DNA of 8,689 nt from Oscillospiraceae bacterium (GTDB lineage: Bacteria; Bacillota; Clostridia; Oscillospirales; Ruminococcaceae). The notes under the pieces were generated by a model. It was not told the DNA's origin and ran no database searches. It worked only from the letters and a program-made list of their open reading frames with translations. Below, in pieces: positions 1-6,212 of this stretch. The translations under genes were made by a program, and so were the position numbers. The DNA lies in contig JAFPXW010000161.1 of assembly GCA_017394565.1 (NCBI GenBank), positions 1 to 8,689 on the forward strand. Direction: 5' to 3'. The first letter of the stretch is position 1; every line of letters begins with the position of its first letter.

Positions 1-43
1 CTCCCCGGTGCGTCATCACCAGAAAAGGGGTTTTTGACAAGCT

Positions 44-73
44 GAGAGGGAGGTTTCTGCCTCCCTCTTATTT
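44..73 (+). terminator. Hairpin resembling an intrinsic terminator upstream of the phosphoesterase gene
   Basis: AGAGGGAGG (45-53) pairs perfectly with CCTCCCTCT (60-68) around a six-base loop and is followed by a short T-rich stretch (TATTT). It probably ends an upstream transcript. Bases 1-45 could be the 3' end of that gene: frame 1 stops at 43-45 and frame 2 at 35-37, but too little is left to recognise a product. Only 25 bases separate the hairpin from the next ATG, with no obvious promoter between, so it may instead be a leaky intercistronic hairpin. Confidence 0.55.
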
Positions 74-98
74 CGTAAAGAATGAAGGAGGACAGCGG

Positions 99-866
99 AT
101 GGAATTGCGGCGAGAGAAAATCGCATTCCCCGTCGAGGGGAAACTCCTGCACATTTCCGATGTGCATTTCAGCAAACAAACCACGCACGAACACAACCAG
201 CGCGTGACCGGGGACATCCTGGAGGTCTGCCGTTCCTGCGAAAAGGCGGACGCGATCTGCGTGACGGGCGACCTTGTGTCGCGGCATTACACGCTCCTGA
301 GTCAGTTTGACGGACTGCATCTGCTCGAACGCCTGCGCGAAATCGCGCCGGTGTTCTATTCTCTGGGCAATCACGAGATGGACTGGGCGCAGGAAGAACG
401 TGCGAAATTCATCAAAGCCGCCCAAAAATGCGGCATCACCGTCCTCGACAACGAAAGCGCGGAGCTTGGCGGCATCCGGTTCACCGGACTGACCGTACCG
501 CAGACAGTGTTCAAGAATCCCGGGGGGCACTACTGGGATCTGACGCCGGTCACGGAGCCGCTGATCGGGCGTCTTGTGGGAAATAAGGGCGATCTGCCGA
601 CCGTGCTCCTGGCGCACACGCCGCTGGGACTTTCCGGATATGCAGCATGGGGCGCAGAAGCTGTCCTGTCCGGACACGTTCACGGCGGCATCGTCCGCGT
701 CGGAAATACGGGACTTCTCTCGCCCGAACGCCGCTTCCTCCCGAAATTCACAAAAGGCCTCTACCGCGAGGGCGCCTGCACCATGAACGTCTCCGCCGGC
801 ATCGGCAAATTCCGCCTGAACAATCCGGCGGAGGTCGTTTGCGTGGAACTGGGGAAGCATCTGTAA
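99..866 (+). CDS. Calcineurin-like metallophosphoesterase (YaeI/YkuE-like)
   Basis: A 255-residue enzyme of the calcineurin-like metallophosphoesterase superfamily, which uses a two-metal centre to hydrolyse phosphomonoesters or phosphodiesters; the substrate cannot be read from the sequence. All family motifs are visible in order: D21-x-H23 in HISDVHF, G57-D58 in VTGDL, G90-N-H-E93 in LGNHEMD, H173 in LAHTP and G-H193-V-H195-G. Such a complete set indicates an active enzyme. Unlike YkuE/YaeI proteins that carry an N-terminal membrane anchor or export signal, this one has a short charged N-terminus (MELRREK) and no hydrophobic segment, so it is probably cytosolic. The ATG at 99 has a strong AAGGAGG seven bases upstream (85-91). 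It ends 19 bases before the CCA-adding enzyme gene and the two are probably co-transcribed. A role in phospholipid or nucleotide turnover is possible but unproven. Confidence 0.9.
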   Translation: MELRREKIAFPVEGKLLHISDVHFSKQTTHEHNQRVTGDILEVCRSCEKADAICVTGDLVSRHYTLLSQFDGLHLLERLREIAPVFYSLGNHEMDWAQEERAKFIKAAQKCGITVLDNESAELGGIRFTGLTVPQTVFKNPGGHYWDLTPVTEPLIGRLVGNKGDLPTVLLAHTPLGLSGYAAWGAEAVLSGHVHGGIVRVGNTGLLSPERRFLPKFTKGLYREGACTMNVSAGIGKFRLNNPAEVVCVELGKHL

Positions 867-871
867 AGGAT

Positions 872-877
872 AGGAGG
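872..877 (+). promoter_or_regulatory. Ribosome binding site that fixes a TTG start
   Basis: AGGAGG lies eight bases before the TTG at 886 but twenty bases before the first in-frame ATG at 898. The spacing favours TTG as the start of the CCA-adding enzyme. Confidence 0.75.
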
Positions 878-885
878 TATCCGAT

Positions 886-2220
886 TTGGCATTCATCATG
901 GCAATCCCCGACGGCATCCGCCGGATGATGGCGGAGCTGCACGAAAACGGCTTCGATGCGTACCTTGTGGGCGGCTGTGTGCGCGATTCGCTCATGGGGA
1001 TCCCGCCGCACGACTACGACATCACCACCGATGCCGTGCCGGAGGAAATTGTCCGCATCTTCGGCGAATCCTCCTGCACCTGGTACGGCAAGGCCTTCGG
1101 CACGGTCTGCGTCCGGAAATTCGACGCGGAAGCCGAGATCACGACCTTCCGCACGGAGGGCGCCTATTCCGACGGCAGGCATCCCGACGAGGTCACCTTC
1201 GCGAAGGACGTTCACGACGACCTCTCGCGCCGCGACTTCACCTGCAATGCCATCGCCTACGATCCGCGCACGGGGCTGCTGGATCCCTATCACGGCGCGG
1301 AGGATCTTGCTGGGGGCATCCTGCGTGCCGTCGGTGTCGCAGACCAGCGCTTTTCGGAGGATGCCCTGCGCATCCTGCGCGGAATGCGGTTCTATGCAAG
1401 GTTCGGGCTCGTGCCGGAGCCGTCCACCGACCAGGCGATGCGCGATCACGCGCCGGAGCTTGCGCACATTTCCGTGGAGCGCGTGTTCACGGAGCTGTGC
1501 GGAATGCTCATGGGCGATCACATCACGCAAGTCCTGCTCGATTACCCCGACATCCTGAGCGTCTGGATACCGGAGATCGCGCCGTGTGTGGGATTTGAAC
1601 AGCACAGCCGCTGGCACGACTTCACGGTGTGGGAACACATCGCACGCACCGTCGGCCATGCGCCGCAGGATCTCACTGTTCGCACCGCCATGCTCCTGCA
1701 CGACATCGAAAAGCCCTCGTGCTTCACCCTCGATGCACGCGGCGGCCATTTCAAGGGACACGCCCAAAAAAGTGCCGAAACTGCTGATAAAATCCTCCTG
1801 CGCCTCAAGAGCGACAACCGGATGCGCAGCGACGTGACCACCCTCATCGACCTGCACCGCTTCACGCCGAAAAGCTTAGCGGATGTGCGGCGGCTCTACG
1901 GCAAGCTCGGCGCGGAGCTGTTCGCCCGATACATCGCCGTTTTAGATTCCGACCGCGTGTCCAAATGGCAGGGGAGAGCCGAATCGCGTGAATTTCTTGA
2001 CCGCGCGGAGGCATTCGTCCGGCAGATCGAATCCGAACACCTCGCCTGCACCGTCCGCGAACTCGCCGTCCGCGGCAACGAAGCCGCCGCCCTGGGCTTG
2101 CAGGGAAAAGCCATCCGCGAAGCCCTGGAGCAAGCCTTAGAAGCCGTCATCACGGAACAAATTCCAAACGAAAAGGACGCATTGCTCGCGTTTTTGAGAG
2201 AACAAGCGAATCGTTCATAA
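886..2220 (+). CDS. cca: CCA-adding tRNA nucleotidyltransferase with HD domain
   Basis: A 444-residue class II nucleotidyltransferase that builds or repairs the 3' CCA end of tRNAs from CTP and ATP in the cytosol. The N-terminal catalytic head shows GGCVRD (29-34) and the metal-binding D43-Y-D45 in HDYDITTDA. Next come the RRDFTCNA motif (115-122) and EDALR (158-162) followed by LRGMRFYARFG, the nucleotide-selecting and neck motifs of the family. A C-terminal HD domain follows, with H272-D273 in LLHDIEKP and a later GHAQKSAE histidine; in related enzymes this domain has phosphohydrolase activity. Length fits full CCA-adding enzymes rather than CC- or A-only enzymes, though poly(A) polymerase I cannot be excluded by motifs alone. 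Start: TTG at 886, chosen from ribosome binding site spacing; the alternative is ATG 898, which would remove four residues ahead of MAIPDGI. It follows the phosphoesterase by 19 bases. Its codons are rich in GCC, GCG and CGC, unlike the transporter genes further on. No convincing terminator follows; only a T-run lies just after the stop. Confidence 0.95.
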   Translation: MAFIMAIPDGIRRMMAELHENGFDAYLVGGCVRDSLMGIPPHDYDITTDAVPEEIVRIFGESSCTWYGKAFGTVCVRKFDAEAEITTFRTEGAYSDGRHPDEVTFAKDVHDDLSRRDFTCNAIAYDPRTGLLDPYHGAEDLAGGILRAVGVADQRFSEDALRILRGMRFYARFGLVPEPSTDQAMRDHAPELAHISVERVFTELCGMLMGDHITQVLLDYPDILSVWIPEIAPCVGFEQHSRWHDFTVWEHIARTVGHAPQDLTVRTAMLLHDIEKPSCFTLDARGGHFKGHAQKSAETADKILLRLKSDNRMRSDVTTLIDLHRFTPKSLADVRRLYGKLGAELFARYIAVLDSDRVSKWQGRAESREFLDRAEAFVRQIESEHLACTVRELAVRGNEAAALGLQGKAIREALEQALEAVITEQIPNEKDALLAFLREQANRS

Positions 2221-2403
2221 TTTTTTTACAATTTCCGTGCGCAATTTTGAGAAGTTTCAGCGTCTAATACATTGGAGAGGTGTCAATCAAAATCATTGAT
2301 CCATCGCCGTCAGGTGATACTCAGATTTTTCGCGCAGACGCCACGGAAATCAATTTATAAAATTTTTCGTCCCCATTTTATGAATTTTGCGGGTGTAGGG
2401 TGA

Positions 2404-2422
2404 CTCCCCACGGGGTGGGGAG
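2404..2422. repeat. GC-rich hairpin inside the MITE-like element
   Basis: CTCCCCAC (2404-2411) and GTGGGGAG (2415-2422) form a perfect eight-pair stem with a three-base loop. Confidence 0.7.
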
Positions 2423-2482
2423 ATGCTGAGCCACGCGAAGCAGAGGGGACGGGGCGTTCGCCGAAGCCCCCTGCAAAAATAG

Positions 2483-2502
2483 CCCCCTCCTCGGGGAGGG
2501 GG
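2483..2502. repeat. Second GC-rich hairpin inside the MITE-like element
   Basis: CCCCCTCC (2483-2490) and GGAGGGGG (2495-2502) form a perfect eight-pair stem with a TCGG loop. It is followed by further G-runs (TTGGGGGTGGGGGG) that could form a G-quadruplex on the + strand. Confidence 0.7.
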
Positions 2503-2626
2503 TTGGGGGTGGGGGGAAAGAAACGCGCCTGTTTTTCTAACAGAACCTGAAAATTGATTTCCGTGGGACAGGTTCGTCAGACTGACGGAACAGTGCGCCA
2601 TGTATATAAAAAATTCACATTTTTAC

Positions 2627-2655
2627 TTGACTTTTTTCGTGAAATGCGTTACAAT
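2627..2655 (+). promoter_or_regulatory. Sigma-A type promoter of the cellulase gene
   Basis: TTGACT (2627-2632) and TACAAT (2650-2655) are separated by exactly 17 bases, placing transcription start near 2662. The promoter lies inside the open frame that extends upstream to 2600, so translation cannot begin there and the ATG at 2717 is the real start. A small perfect palindrome, GCATATTATGC (2663-2673), sits at the predicted start and could be an operator. Confidence 0.8.
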
Positions 2656-2702
2656 GATAATAGCATATTATGCATTCGTTCCGAAAACGATTTATTTTAA
2701 AG

Positions 2703-2708
2703 AGGAGG
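2703..2708 (+). promoter_or_regulatory. Ribosome binding site of the cellulase gene
   Basis: AGGAGG sits eight bases before the ATG at 2717, immediately ahead of a typical signal peptide. This settles the start against the longer open frame. Confidence 0.85.
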
Positions 2709-2716
2709 AACCCGAA

Positions 2717-4597
2717 ATGAAGCTTTTCAAGAAGCTCGCAGCAGGTGCTTCTGCACTGGCACTCGCTGCAACTATGGCTGCATCCGGCGTATCTGCAACA
2801 CTTCCGGCTGCGGCGGTCGATGACTGCAACGACGACTGGCTCCATGCGGTCGGCAGCAAGCTCTACGACAAGGACGGCAATCAGGTCTGGCTCACCGGCG
2901 CAAACTGGTTCGGTCTGAACTGTACCGAGAACTTCCCGCACGGTCTCTGGAGCGCGGACGTCGATGTCCTGCTGTCCGGCGTTGCCGATCACGGCATCAA
3001 TGTCATCCGTTTCCCCATCTCCACAGAGCTGATCCTCTCGTGGATGAACGGCACTCCCTACAAGTGCGAGGGCCTCAACCCCAAGAATGAGGAATCCTAC
3101 AAGTTCAATCCGGACTTCTGCCACGCAGACGGCACCGAGATGAACAGCATGGAGGTCTTTGATGTCATCATGCAGAAGTGCAAGAAGTACGGCATCAAGG
3201 CATTTATCGACATTCACAGCCCGGCATCCCACAACTCCGGCCATAACTACGAGCTGTGGTACTACGAGCCCTCCAGCAAGACCGCTGCCGACATGGCGAT
3301 CACCAAGGAGGACGAGGGACACGAAGTCTCCTGGCAGGACTGGATCGACGCGACCACATGGCTTGCCAAGAAGTACGCCAATGACGATACCCTCATCGCT
3401 TACGACCTGAAGAACGAGCCGCACGGAAAGCGCGGCTACACCGGCGACAAGTGCCCGTCCGACATCGCAAAGTGGGACGACTCCACCGACCTCAACAACT
3501 GGAAGTACTCCGCAGAGGAGTGCGCAAAGTCCGTCCTCGCGGTCAATCCGAATGCCCTCATTCTGATCGAGGGCATCGAACAGTACCCGAAGGATGGCTA
3601 TACCTTCGATACGCCGGACGTCTGGGAGCCCAAGACCGAAGCCGACAAGAAGTGGTACGGCGCATGGTGGGGCGGCAACCTCCGCGGCGTCAAGGATCAT
3701 CCGGTCGACCTCGGCTCGGATAAGCTCAATGCGCAGATCGTGTACTCTCCGCATGACTACGGTCCTTCCGTTTACAACCAGACATGGTTCGATAAGGATT
3801 TCACTACGGAAACTCTGCTTGATGATTATTGGCGCGATACATGGGCATATATCAACGAGGACGACATTGCTCCGCTGCTCATCGGCGAGTGGGGCGGTCA
3901 TATGGACGGCGGCAAGAACCAGAAGTGGATGGAGCTGCTGCGCGATTACATGATCAACAACCACATCAACCACACCTTCTGGTGCCTGAACCCGAACTCC
4001 GGCGATACCGGCGGACTGCTCGACGCGACCTTCTCCAACTGGGATGACGAAAAATACGCCCTCATGGAGGAATCCCTCTGGCAGACCAACACCACCGGCA
4101 AGTACATCGGCCTTGACCATCAGTATCCGCTTGGTCTGAACAACACCGGTATCTCTCTGACCGAGTATTACACGACTTATGATAAGGCGGAGGGCTCGAA
4201 CATCAACGGCGGCAACGGTACCGCCAAGAGCGATCCTGTCCAGATCGAAACACAGGAGCCGGCTGCGACCACGGAGCCGACAACATCGGCCACCACAGAG
4301 CCGACTTCCGAAAAGAATGAGCCGACCACCGCACCGCCGGAACAGCCGACCACTGCACCGAATGTTGATCCGACCAGCGACGCGAACCTCAAGTTCGGCG
4401 ATGTCAATGAGGACAAGAACATCGACATCATGGACGTCATCGCGATCAACAAGTACCTGCTCGGCACGTCTCAGCTCGGCAAGACCGCACAGCAGAACGC
4501 AGACGTGGACAGAAACGGCACCATCGACTCCACCGACTCGCTCAACATCCTGAAATATGTTGTCGAGATCGTGACCGAGCTTCCGGTCAAGGCGTAA
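2717..4597 (+). CDS. Secreted GH5 endoglucanase (subfamily 1-like) with C-terminal type I dockerin
   Basis: A 626-residue exported cellulase expected to cut internal beta-1,4-glucan bonds. The start MKLFKKLAAGASALALAATM is a classic signal peptide, with cleavage likely near residues 25-35. The catalytic domain runs from about residue 36 to 490. It opens with LTGANWFGLN and HGLW, as in Acidothermus E1-type GH5_1 enzymes. The acid/base E234 lies in YDLKNEPHG, IVYSPHDYGPSVY is the conserved His-Tyr segment, the nucleophile E391 lies in LLIGEWGG, and FWCLNPNSGDTGG closes the barrel. A Thr/Pro/Glu-rich linker (about 500-557) leads to a dockerin with two calcium-loop repeats, DVNEDKNIDIMD from D562 and DVDRNGTIDSTD from D596. 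The dockerin would attach the enzyme to a cohesin on a cellulosome scaffold. No carbohydrate-binding module is visible. It has its own promoter and appears to be a single-gene transcript next to a sugar-uptake locus. GH5 and dockerin calls are firm; subfamily and substrate are inferred by resemblance. Confidence 0.95.
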   Translation: MKLFKKLAAGASALALAATMAASGVSATLPAAAVDDCNDDWLHAVGSKLYDKDGNQVWLTGANWFGLNCTENFPHGLWSADVDVLLSGVADHGINVIRFPISTELILSWMNGTPYKCEGLNPKNEESYKFNPDFCHADGTEMNSMEVFDVIMQKCKKYGIKAFIDIHSPASHNSGHNYELWYYEPSSKTAADMAITKEDEGHEVSWQDWIDATTWLAKKYANDDTLIAYDLKNEPHGKRGYTGDKCPSDIAKWDDSTDLNNWKYSAEECAKSVLAVNPNALILIEGIEQYPKDGYTFDTPDVWEPKTEADKKWYGAWWGGNLRGVKDHPVDLGSDKLNAQIVYSPHDYGPSVYNQTWFDKDFTTETLLDDYWRDTWAYINEDDIAPLLIGEWGGHMDGGKNQKWMELLRDYMINNHINHTFWCLNPNSGDTGGLLDATFSNWDDEKYALMEESLWQTNTTGKYIGLDHQYPLGLNNTGISLTEYYTTYDKAEGSNINGGNGTAKSDPVQIETQEPAATTEPTTSATTEPTSEKNEPTTAPPEQPTTAPNVDPTSDANLKFGDVNEDKNIDIMDVIAINKYLLGTSQLGKTAQQNADVDRNGTIDSTDSLNILKYVVEIVTELPVKA

Positions 4598-4673
4598 GTG
4601 ATCCGTGCGGTTGCCTTTTCCGCTGTGCGCGGAGGGGTTCCTGCACCGGAATAGACAAAAGGTCAGGCGAATG

Positions 4674-4690
4674 CTTATATATTATATAAG
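4674..4690. repeat. Perfect 17-base AT-rich palindrome
   Basis: CTTATATA, a central T, then TATATAAG. It is too AT-rich to be a good terminator; it could be a protein-binding site or belong to a promoter for a short transcript. No gene follows within 400 bases. Confidence 0.5.
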
Positions 4691-4721
4691 GTATAAAGCC
4701 CGGCTGAAAAATACTCCGATC

Positions 4722-4759
4722 GTCTGCTGTACTCCGGTTTCTAAGAGGCAGCAGCAGAC
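4722..4759. repeat. Inverted repeat GTCTGCTG / CAGCAGAC
   Basis: Eight perfect pairs (4722-4729 with 4752-4759) around a 22-base loop. It is not followed by a T-run, so it is at best a weak terminator of the cellulase message. Confidence 0.4.
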
Positions 4760-4794
4760 TTCGTCAAAATGATGGAACAAAAAGATGTACATCT

Positions 4795-4828
4795 TTGCAA
4801 ATTCTGGCTTCTATTGTGCAATTTGCAA
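4795..4828. repeat. Inverted repeat TTGCAAATT / AATTTGCAA
   Basis: Nine perfect pairs (4795-4803 with 4820-4828) separated by 16 bases. The half-sites would lie on about the same DNA face, about 25 bases centre to centre, so a dimeric regulator could bind; its identity is unknown. Confidence 0.4.
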
Positions 4829-5021
4829 CAAAAATCGCCGGAAAATGGGTTGCATCAGACCGCGCGGAAGCTGATTTCCGTGCAAAATCCATAATTAAAC
4901 GTTTTAGTTACCGTTTTGTAACAATTGTGTTTTTAGGACATTTTTGTTGTGAGGTTGCACATAAAATCAAGCTTTGGTTTGTACAGTTCGCACAAGAAAA
5001 ATGAAAGAATGGATTTAAGCA

Positions 5022-5050
5022 TTGACTTTTGACGCGGAGTGATGTATATT
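5022..5050 (+). promoter_or_regulatory. Sigma-A type promoter of the LacI-family regulator gene
   Basis: TTGACT (5022-5027) and TATATT (5045-5050) are 17 bases apart, predicting a start near 5057 and a leader of about 70 bases. Confidence 0.75.
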
Positions 5051-5071
5051 ATTGATAGTGAAAGCAAGCAA

Positions 5072-5101
5072 GTCCCTGAACTCTCAAAAAAGACAGGGGA
5101 C
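5072..5101 (+). promoter_or_regulatory. Hairpin in the leader of the regulator gene
   Basis: GTCCCTG (5072-5078) can pair with CAGGGGAC (5094-5101) with one bulged G and a 15-base A-rich loop. It lies wholly inside the predicted leader, ahead of the ribosome binding site. It could affect mRNA stability or translation; no T-run follows, so it is not a terminator. Confidence 0.4.
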
Positions 5102-5129
5102 GTGATGCGAAAGGTTTGAAGGTGTATTA

Positions 5130-6140
5130 ATGGTTTCAATTAAAGACATTGCTCAGGCGTGCGGTGTTTCGACTGCAACTGTTAGTAAAGCACTCAATAA
5201 CCGTAACGATGTCAACCCCGCAACGAGAGAACGTGTGCAGGAAACTGCAAAGGCGCTCGGCTACCTGCCGAATGCCATGGCCAGAGCCCTCAAAACCAAC
5301 CGGACGTACAATATCGGCGTCCTGATGGTGGACAAGGCAGACCGCGGCTTGCAGCACTACTTCTTCTCCTCGATCCTCGACAGCTTCAAGGTTGTGATGG
5401 AACGTAACGGCTACGACCTGACGTTCATCAGCAGCCAGATCGGCAAGCAGGCTTATTCTTATTATGAGCACTGTATGTACCGCAACGTGGACGGCGTATT
5501 CGCAGCGTGTGTGGACTTCGAGTCCGACGACGTGCAGAGCCTCCTCGCAAGCGATCTGCCGGTCGTTTCCGTTGACTATGTCATGGACGGGAAATATTCC
5601 GTCGCTTCTGACAATGCCGGCGGAATCGTGAAGGCTCTGGAGTACGCGATCGGCAGAGGACATCAGCGCATCGCTTTCGTATATGGTGAGGATTCGCAGG
5701 TCACCGACGCGCGTAAGGCAGCGTTCTACGAGACCATGCAGAAGCATCACCTCGAAGCAGACGAGAATCTGGTGCTGCAAGGGAAGTACCTCCACCCGGA
5801 GATCTCCTATAAATTGACGCAGCAGATGCTCTCGGAGGAGCAGCGCCCGACCTGCATCGTCTATCCGGACGACATCTGTGCCGTAGCTGGCATGACGGCG
5901 ATCCGCGACGCAGGCATGACACCGGGCAAGGAAATTTCCGTGATCGGTTATGACGGCAATCCGGTACTCAGGATGCTGGGACCTCATCTGACGACCATTC
6001 GTCAGGATACCGAACGCATCGGCATTCGTGCCGCGGAAACCATGCTTCGCCTGCTTCAGAAGCAAGACATCCCCGAATCGGAACGTGTCAGCAGCGTTGA
6101 CATCCAGCTCCTCGAAGGGGAAACCGTGGCGCAGCTCTGA
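5130..6140 (+). CDS. LacI/GalR-family transcriptional regulator
   Basis: A 336-residue DNA-binding repressor of normal LacI-family length. The N-terminal helix-turn-helix is plain (IKDIAQACGVSTATVSKALN, residues 4-23). The hinge helix LPNAMARALKT (46-56) carries the leucine (L54) that inserts into the operator's minor groove in this family. The rest, from about residue 60, is the periplasmic-binding-protein-like sensor domain, starting with NIGVLMVDKADRG and ending with the usual ISVIGYDG segment and a TTIRQDTERIGIRAAETMLRLL dimer region. It has its own promoter, and a modest AAGGTG ribosome binding site precedes ATG 5130. It sits 72 bases upstream of, and in the same direction as, a sugar-binding protein gene, so it most likely controls that transporter and perhaps the nearby cellulase. 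The effector is unknown; a cello-oligosaccharide is a reasonable guess from context only. Confidence 0.93.
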   Translation: MVSIKDIAQACGVSTATVSKALNNRNDVNPATRERVQETAKALGYLPNAMARALKTNRTYNIGVLMVDKADRGLQHYFFSSILDSFKVVMERNGYDLTFISSQIGKQAYSYYEHCMYRNVDGVFAACVDFESDDVQSLLASDLPVVSVDYVMDGKYSVASDNAGGIVKALEYAIGRGHQRIAFVYGEDSQVTDARKAAFYETMQKHHLEADENLVLQGKYLHPEISYKLTQQMLSEEQRPTCIVYPDDICAVAGMTAIRDAGMTPGKEISVIGYDGNPVLRMLGPHLTTIRQDTERIGIRAAETMLRLLQKQDIPESERVSSVDIQLLEGETVAQL

Positions 6141-6159
6141 AGCGCCCATGACTTACGAA

Positions 6160-6186
6160 TATTATATTTCATAGGGAAATATAATA
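6160..6186 (+). promoter_or_regulatory. Perfect inverted repeat overlapping a -10 box upstream of the binding-protein gene
   Basis: TATTATATTTC (6160-6170) and GAAATATAATA (6176-6186) are exact reverse complements with five bases between. The right arm contains a consensus TATAAT (6180-6185), while the matching -35 position (CGAATA, 6157-6162) is poor. This looks like a promoter whose -10 box lies within an operator, or one that needs an activator. The predicted start is only a few bases before the ribosome binding site, so a weak AU hairpin in read-through transcripts from the regulator gene is the alternative. Confidence 0.5.
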
Positions 6187-6212
6187 GATATATCTTAAGG
6201 AGGAAAATACCA

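Larger units (their letters stand above)
2341..2566. mobile_element. MITE-like non-coding element with 16-base terminal inverted repeats
   Basis: The ends CCACGGAAATCAATTT (2341-2356) and AAATTGATTTCCGTGG (2551-2566) are exact reverse complements, bounding a 226-base unit with no gene. Inside are an AT-rich repeat pair (ATAAAAT 2357-2363, ATTTTAT 2375-2381) and two perfect eight-pair GC hairpins (2404-2422 with loop GGG; 2483-2502 with loop TCGG). Between them lies a smaller fold around GGCGTTCGCC. GC-rich hairpin mosaics of this kind are common as dispersed repeats in Ruminococcus and relatives. No clear target site duplication is visible: the flanks are GACG on the left and GACA on the right, sharing three bases. 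Mobility is inferred from structure alone, and a transposase would have to act in trans. Confidence 0.6.
2221..2626. other. Gene-free spacer of about 400 bases
   Basis: No credible coding region was seen. It begins with a T-run directly after the cca stop, then AT-rich DNA with a small inverted repeat (ATCAA 2286-2290, TTGAT 2296-2300). The MITE-like element at 2341-2566 follows, and then a short stretch leading to the cellulase promoter. The open frame on the minus strand (2350-2601) simply reads through the GC-rich hairpins of the element and gives a Pro/Gly/Arg-rich nonsense peptide. Confidence 0.7.
4598..5021. other. Gene-free spacer with several inverted repeats
   Basis: No credible gene or strong terminator for the cellulase was found. 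Visible structures are a five-pair hairpin TCCGC/GCGGA (4619-4633), a perfect 17-base AT palindrome (4674-4690), and an eight-pair inverted repeat GTCTGCTG/CAGCAGAC (4722-4759). Further on are a nine-base inverted repeat TTGCAAATT/AATTTGCAA (4795-4828), an AAACGTTT palindrome (4897-4904) and GTTAC/GTAAC (4907-4922). The 69-codon open frame from TTG 4795 lacks a ribosome binding site and is rejected. Confidence 0.65.

Noticed and set aside
34..39. Perfect TTGACA that could be a -35 box for the phosphoesterase gene
   Set aside because: No -10-like hexamer lies 15-19 bases downstream; that position is inside the GC-rich hairpin at 44-68.
2350..2601. 83-codon open frame on the minus strand
   Set aside because: It reads through the GC-rich hairpins of the MITE-like element, yields a Pro/Gly/Arg-rich peptide without any domain, and lacks a ribosome binding site.
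2600..2716. In-frame upstream extension of the cellulase by 39 codons from ATG 2600
   Set aside because: It spans the promoter (2627-2655), has no ribosome binding site, and would bury a clear signal peptide that starts at 2717 behind a strong AGGAGG.
2615..4120. 501-codon open frame on the minus strand, with similar long minus frames at 748-1857, 5136-6149 and 6195-7634
   Set aside because: These are antisense shadows caused by codon bias of the clearly identified + strand genes; none has family motifs.
2717..4597. A carbohydrate-binding module in the cellulase
   Set aside because: Catalytic barrel, linker and dockerin account for the whole length; no extra aromatic-rich beta domain is left.
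2231..4883. Recurring ATTTCCGTG in gene-free DNA (2231-2239, 2557-2565, 4874-4882, inverted at 2342-2350), taken at first for a dispersed repeat end
   Set aside because: The same nonamer also appears within genes (1468-1476 and 5937-5945, encoding Ile-Ser-Val), so short matches are easily explained by composition. Only the 16-base inverted pair at 2341/2551 stands out.
4795..5004. 69-codon open frame starting at TTG
   Set aside because: It has no ribosome binding site or recognisable motif, and its start falls within an inverted repeat; composition looks like translated AT-rich spacer.
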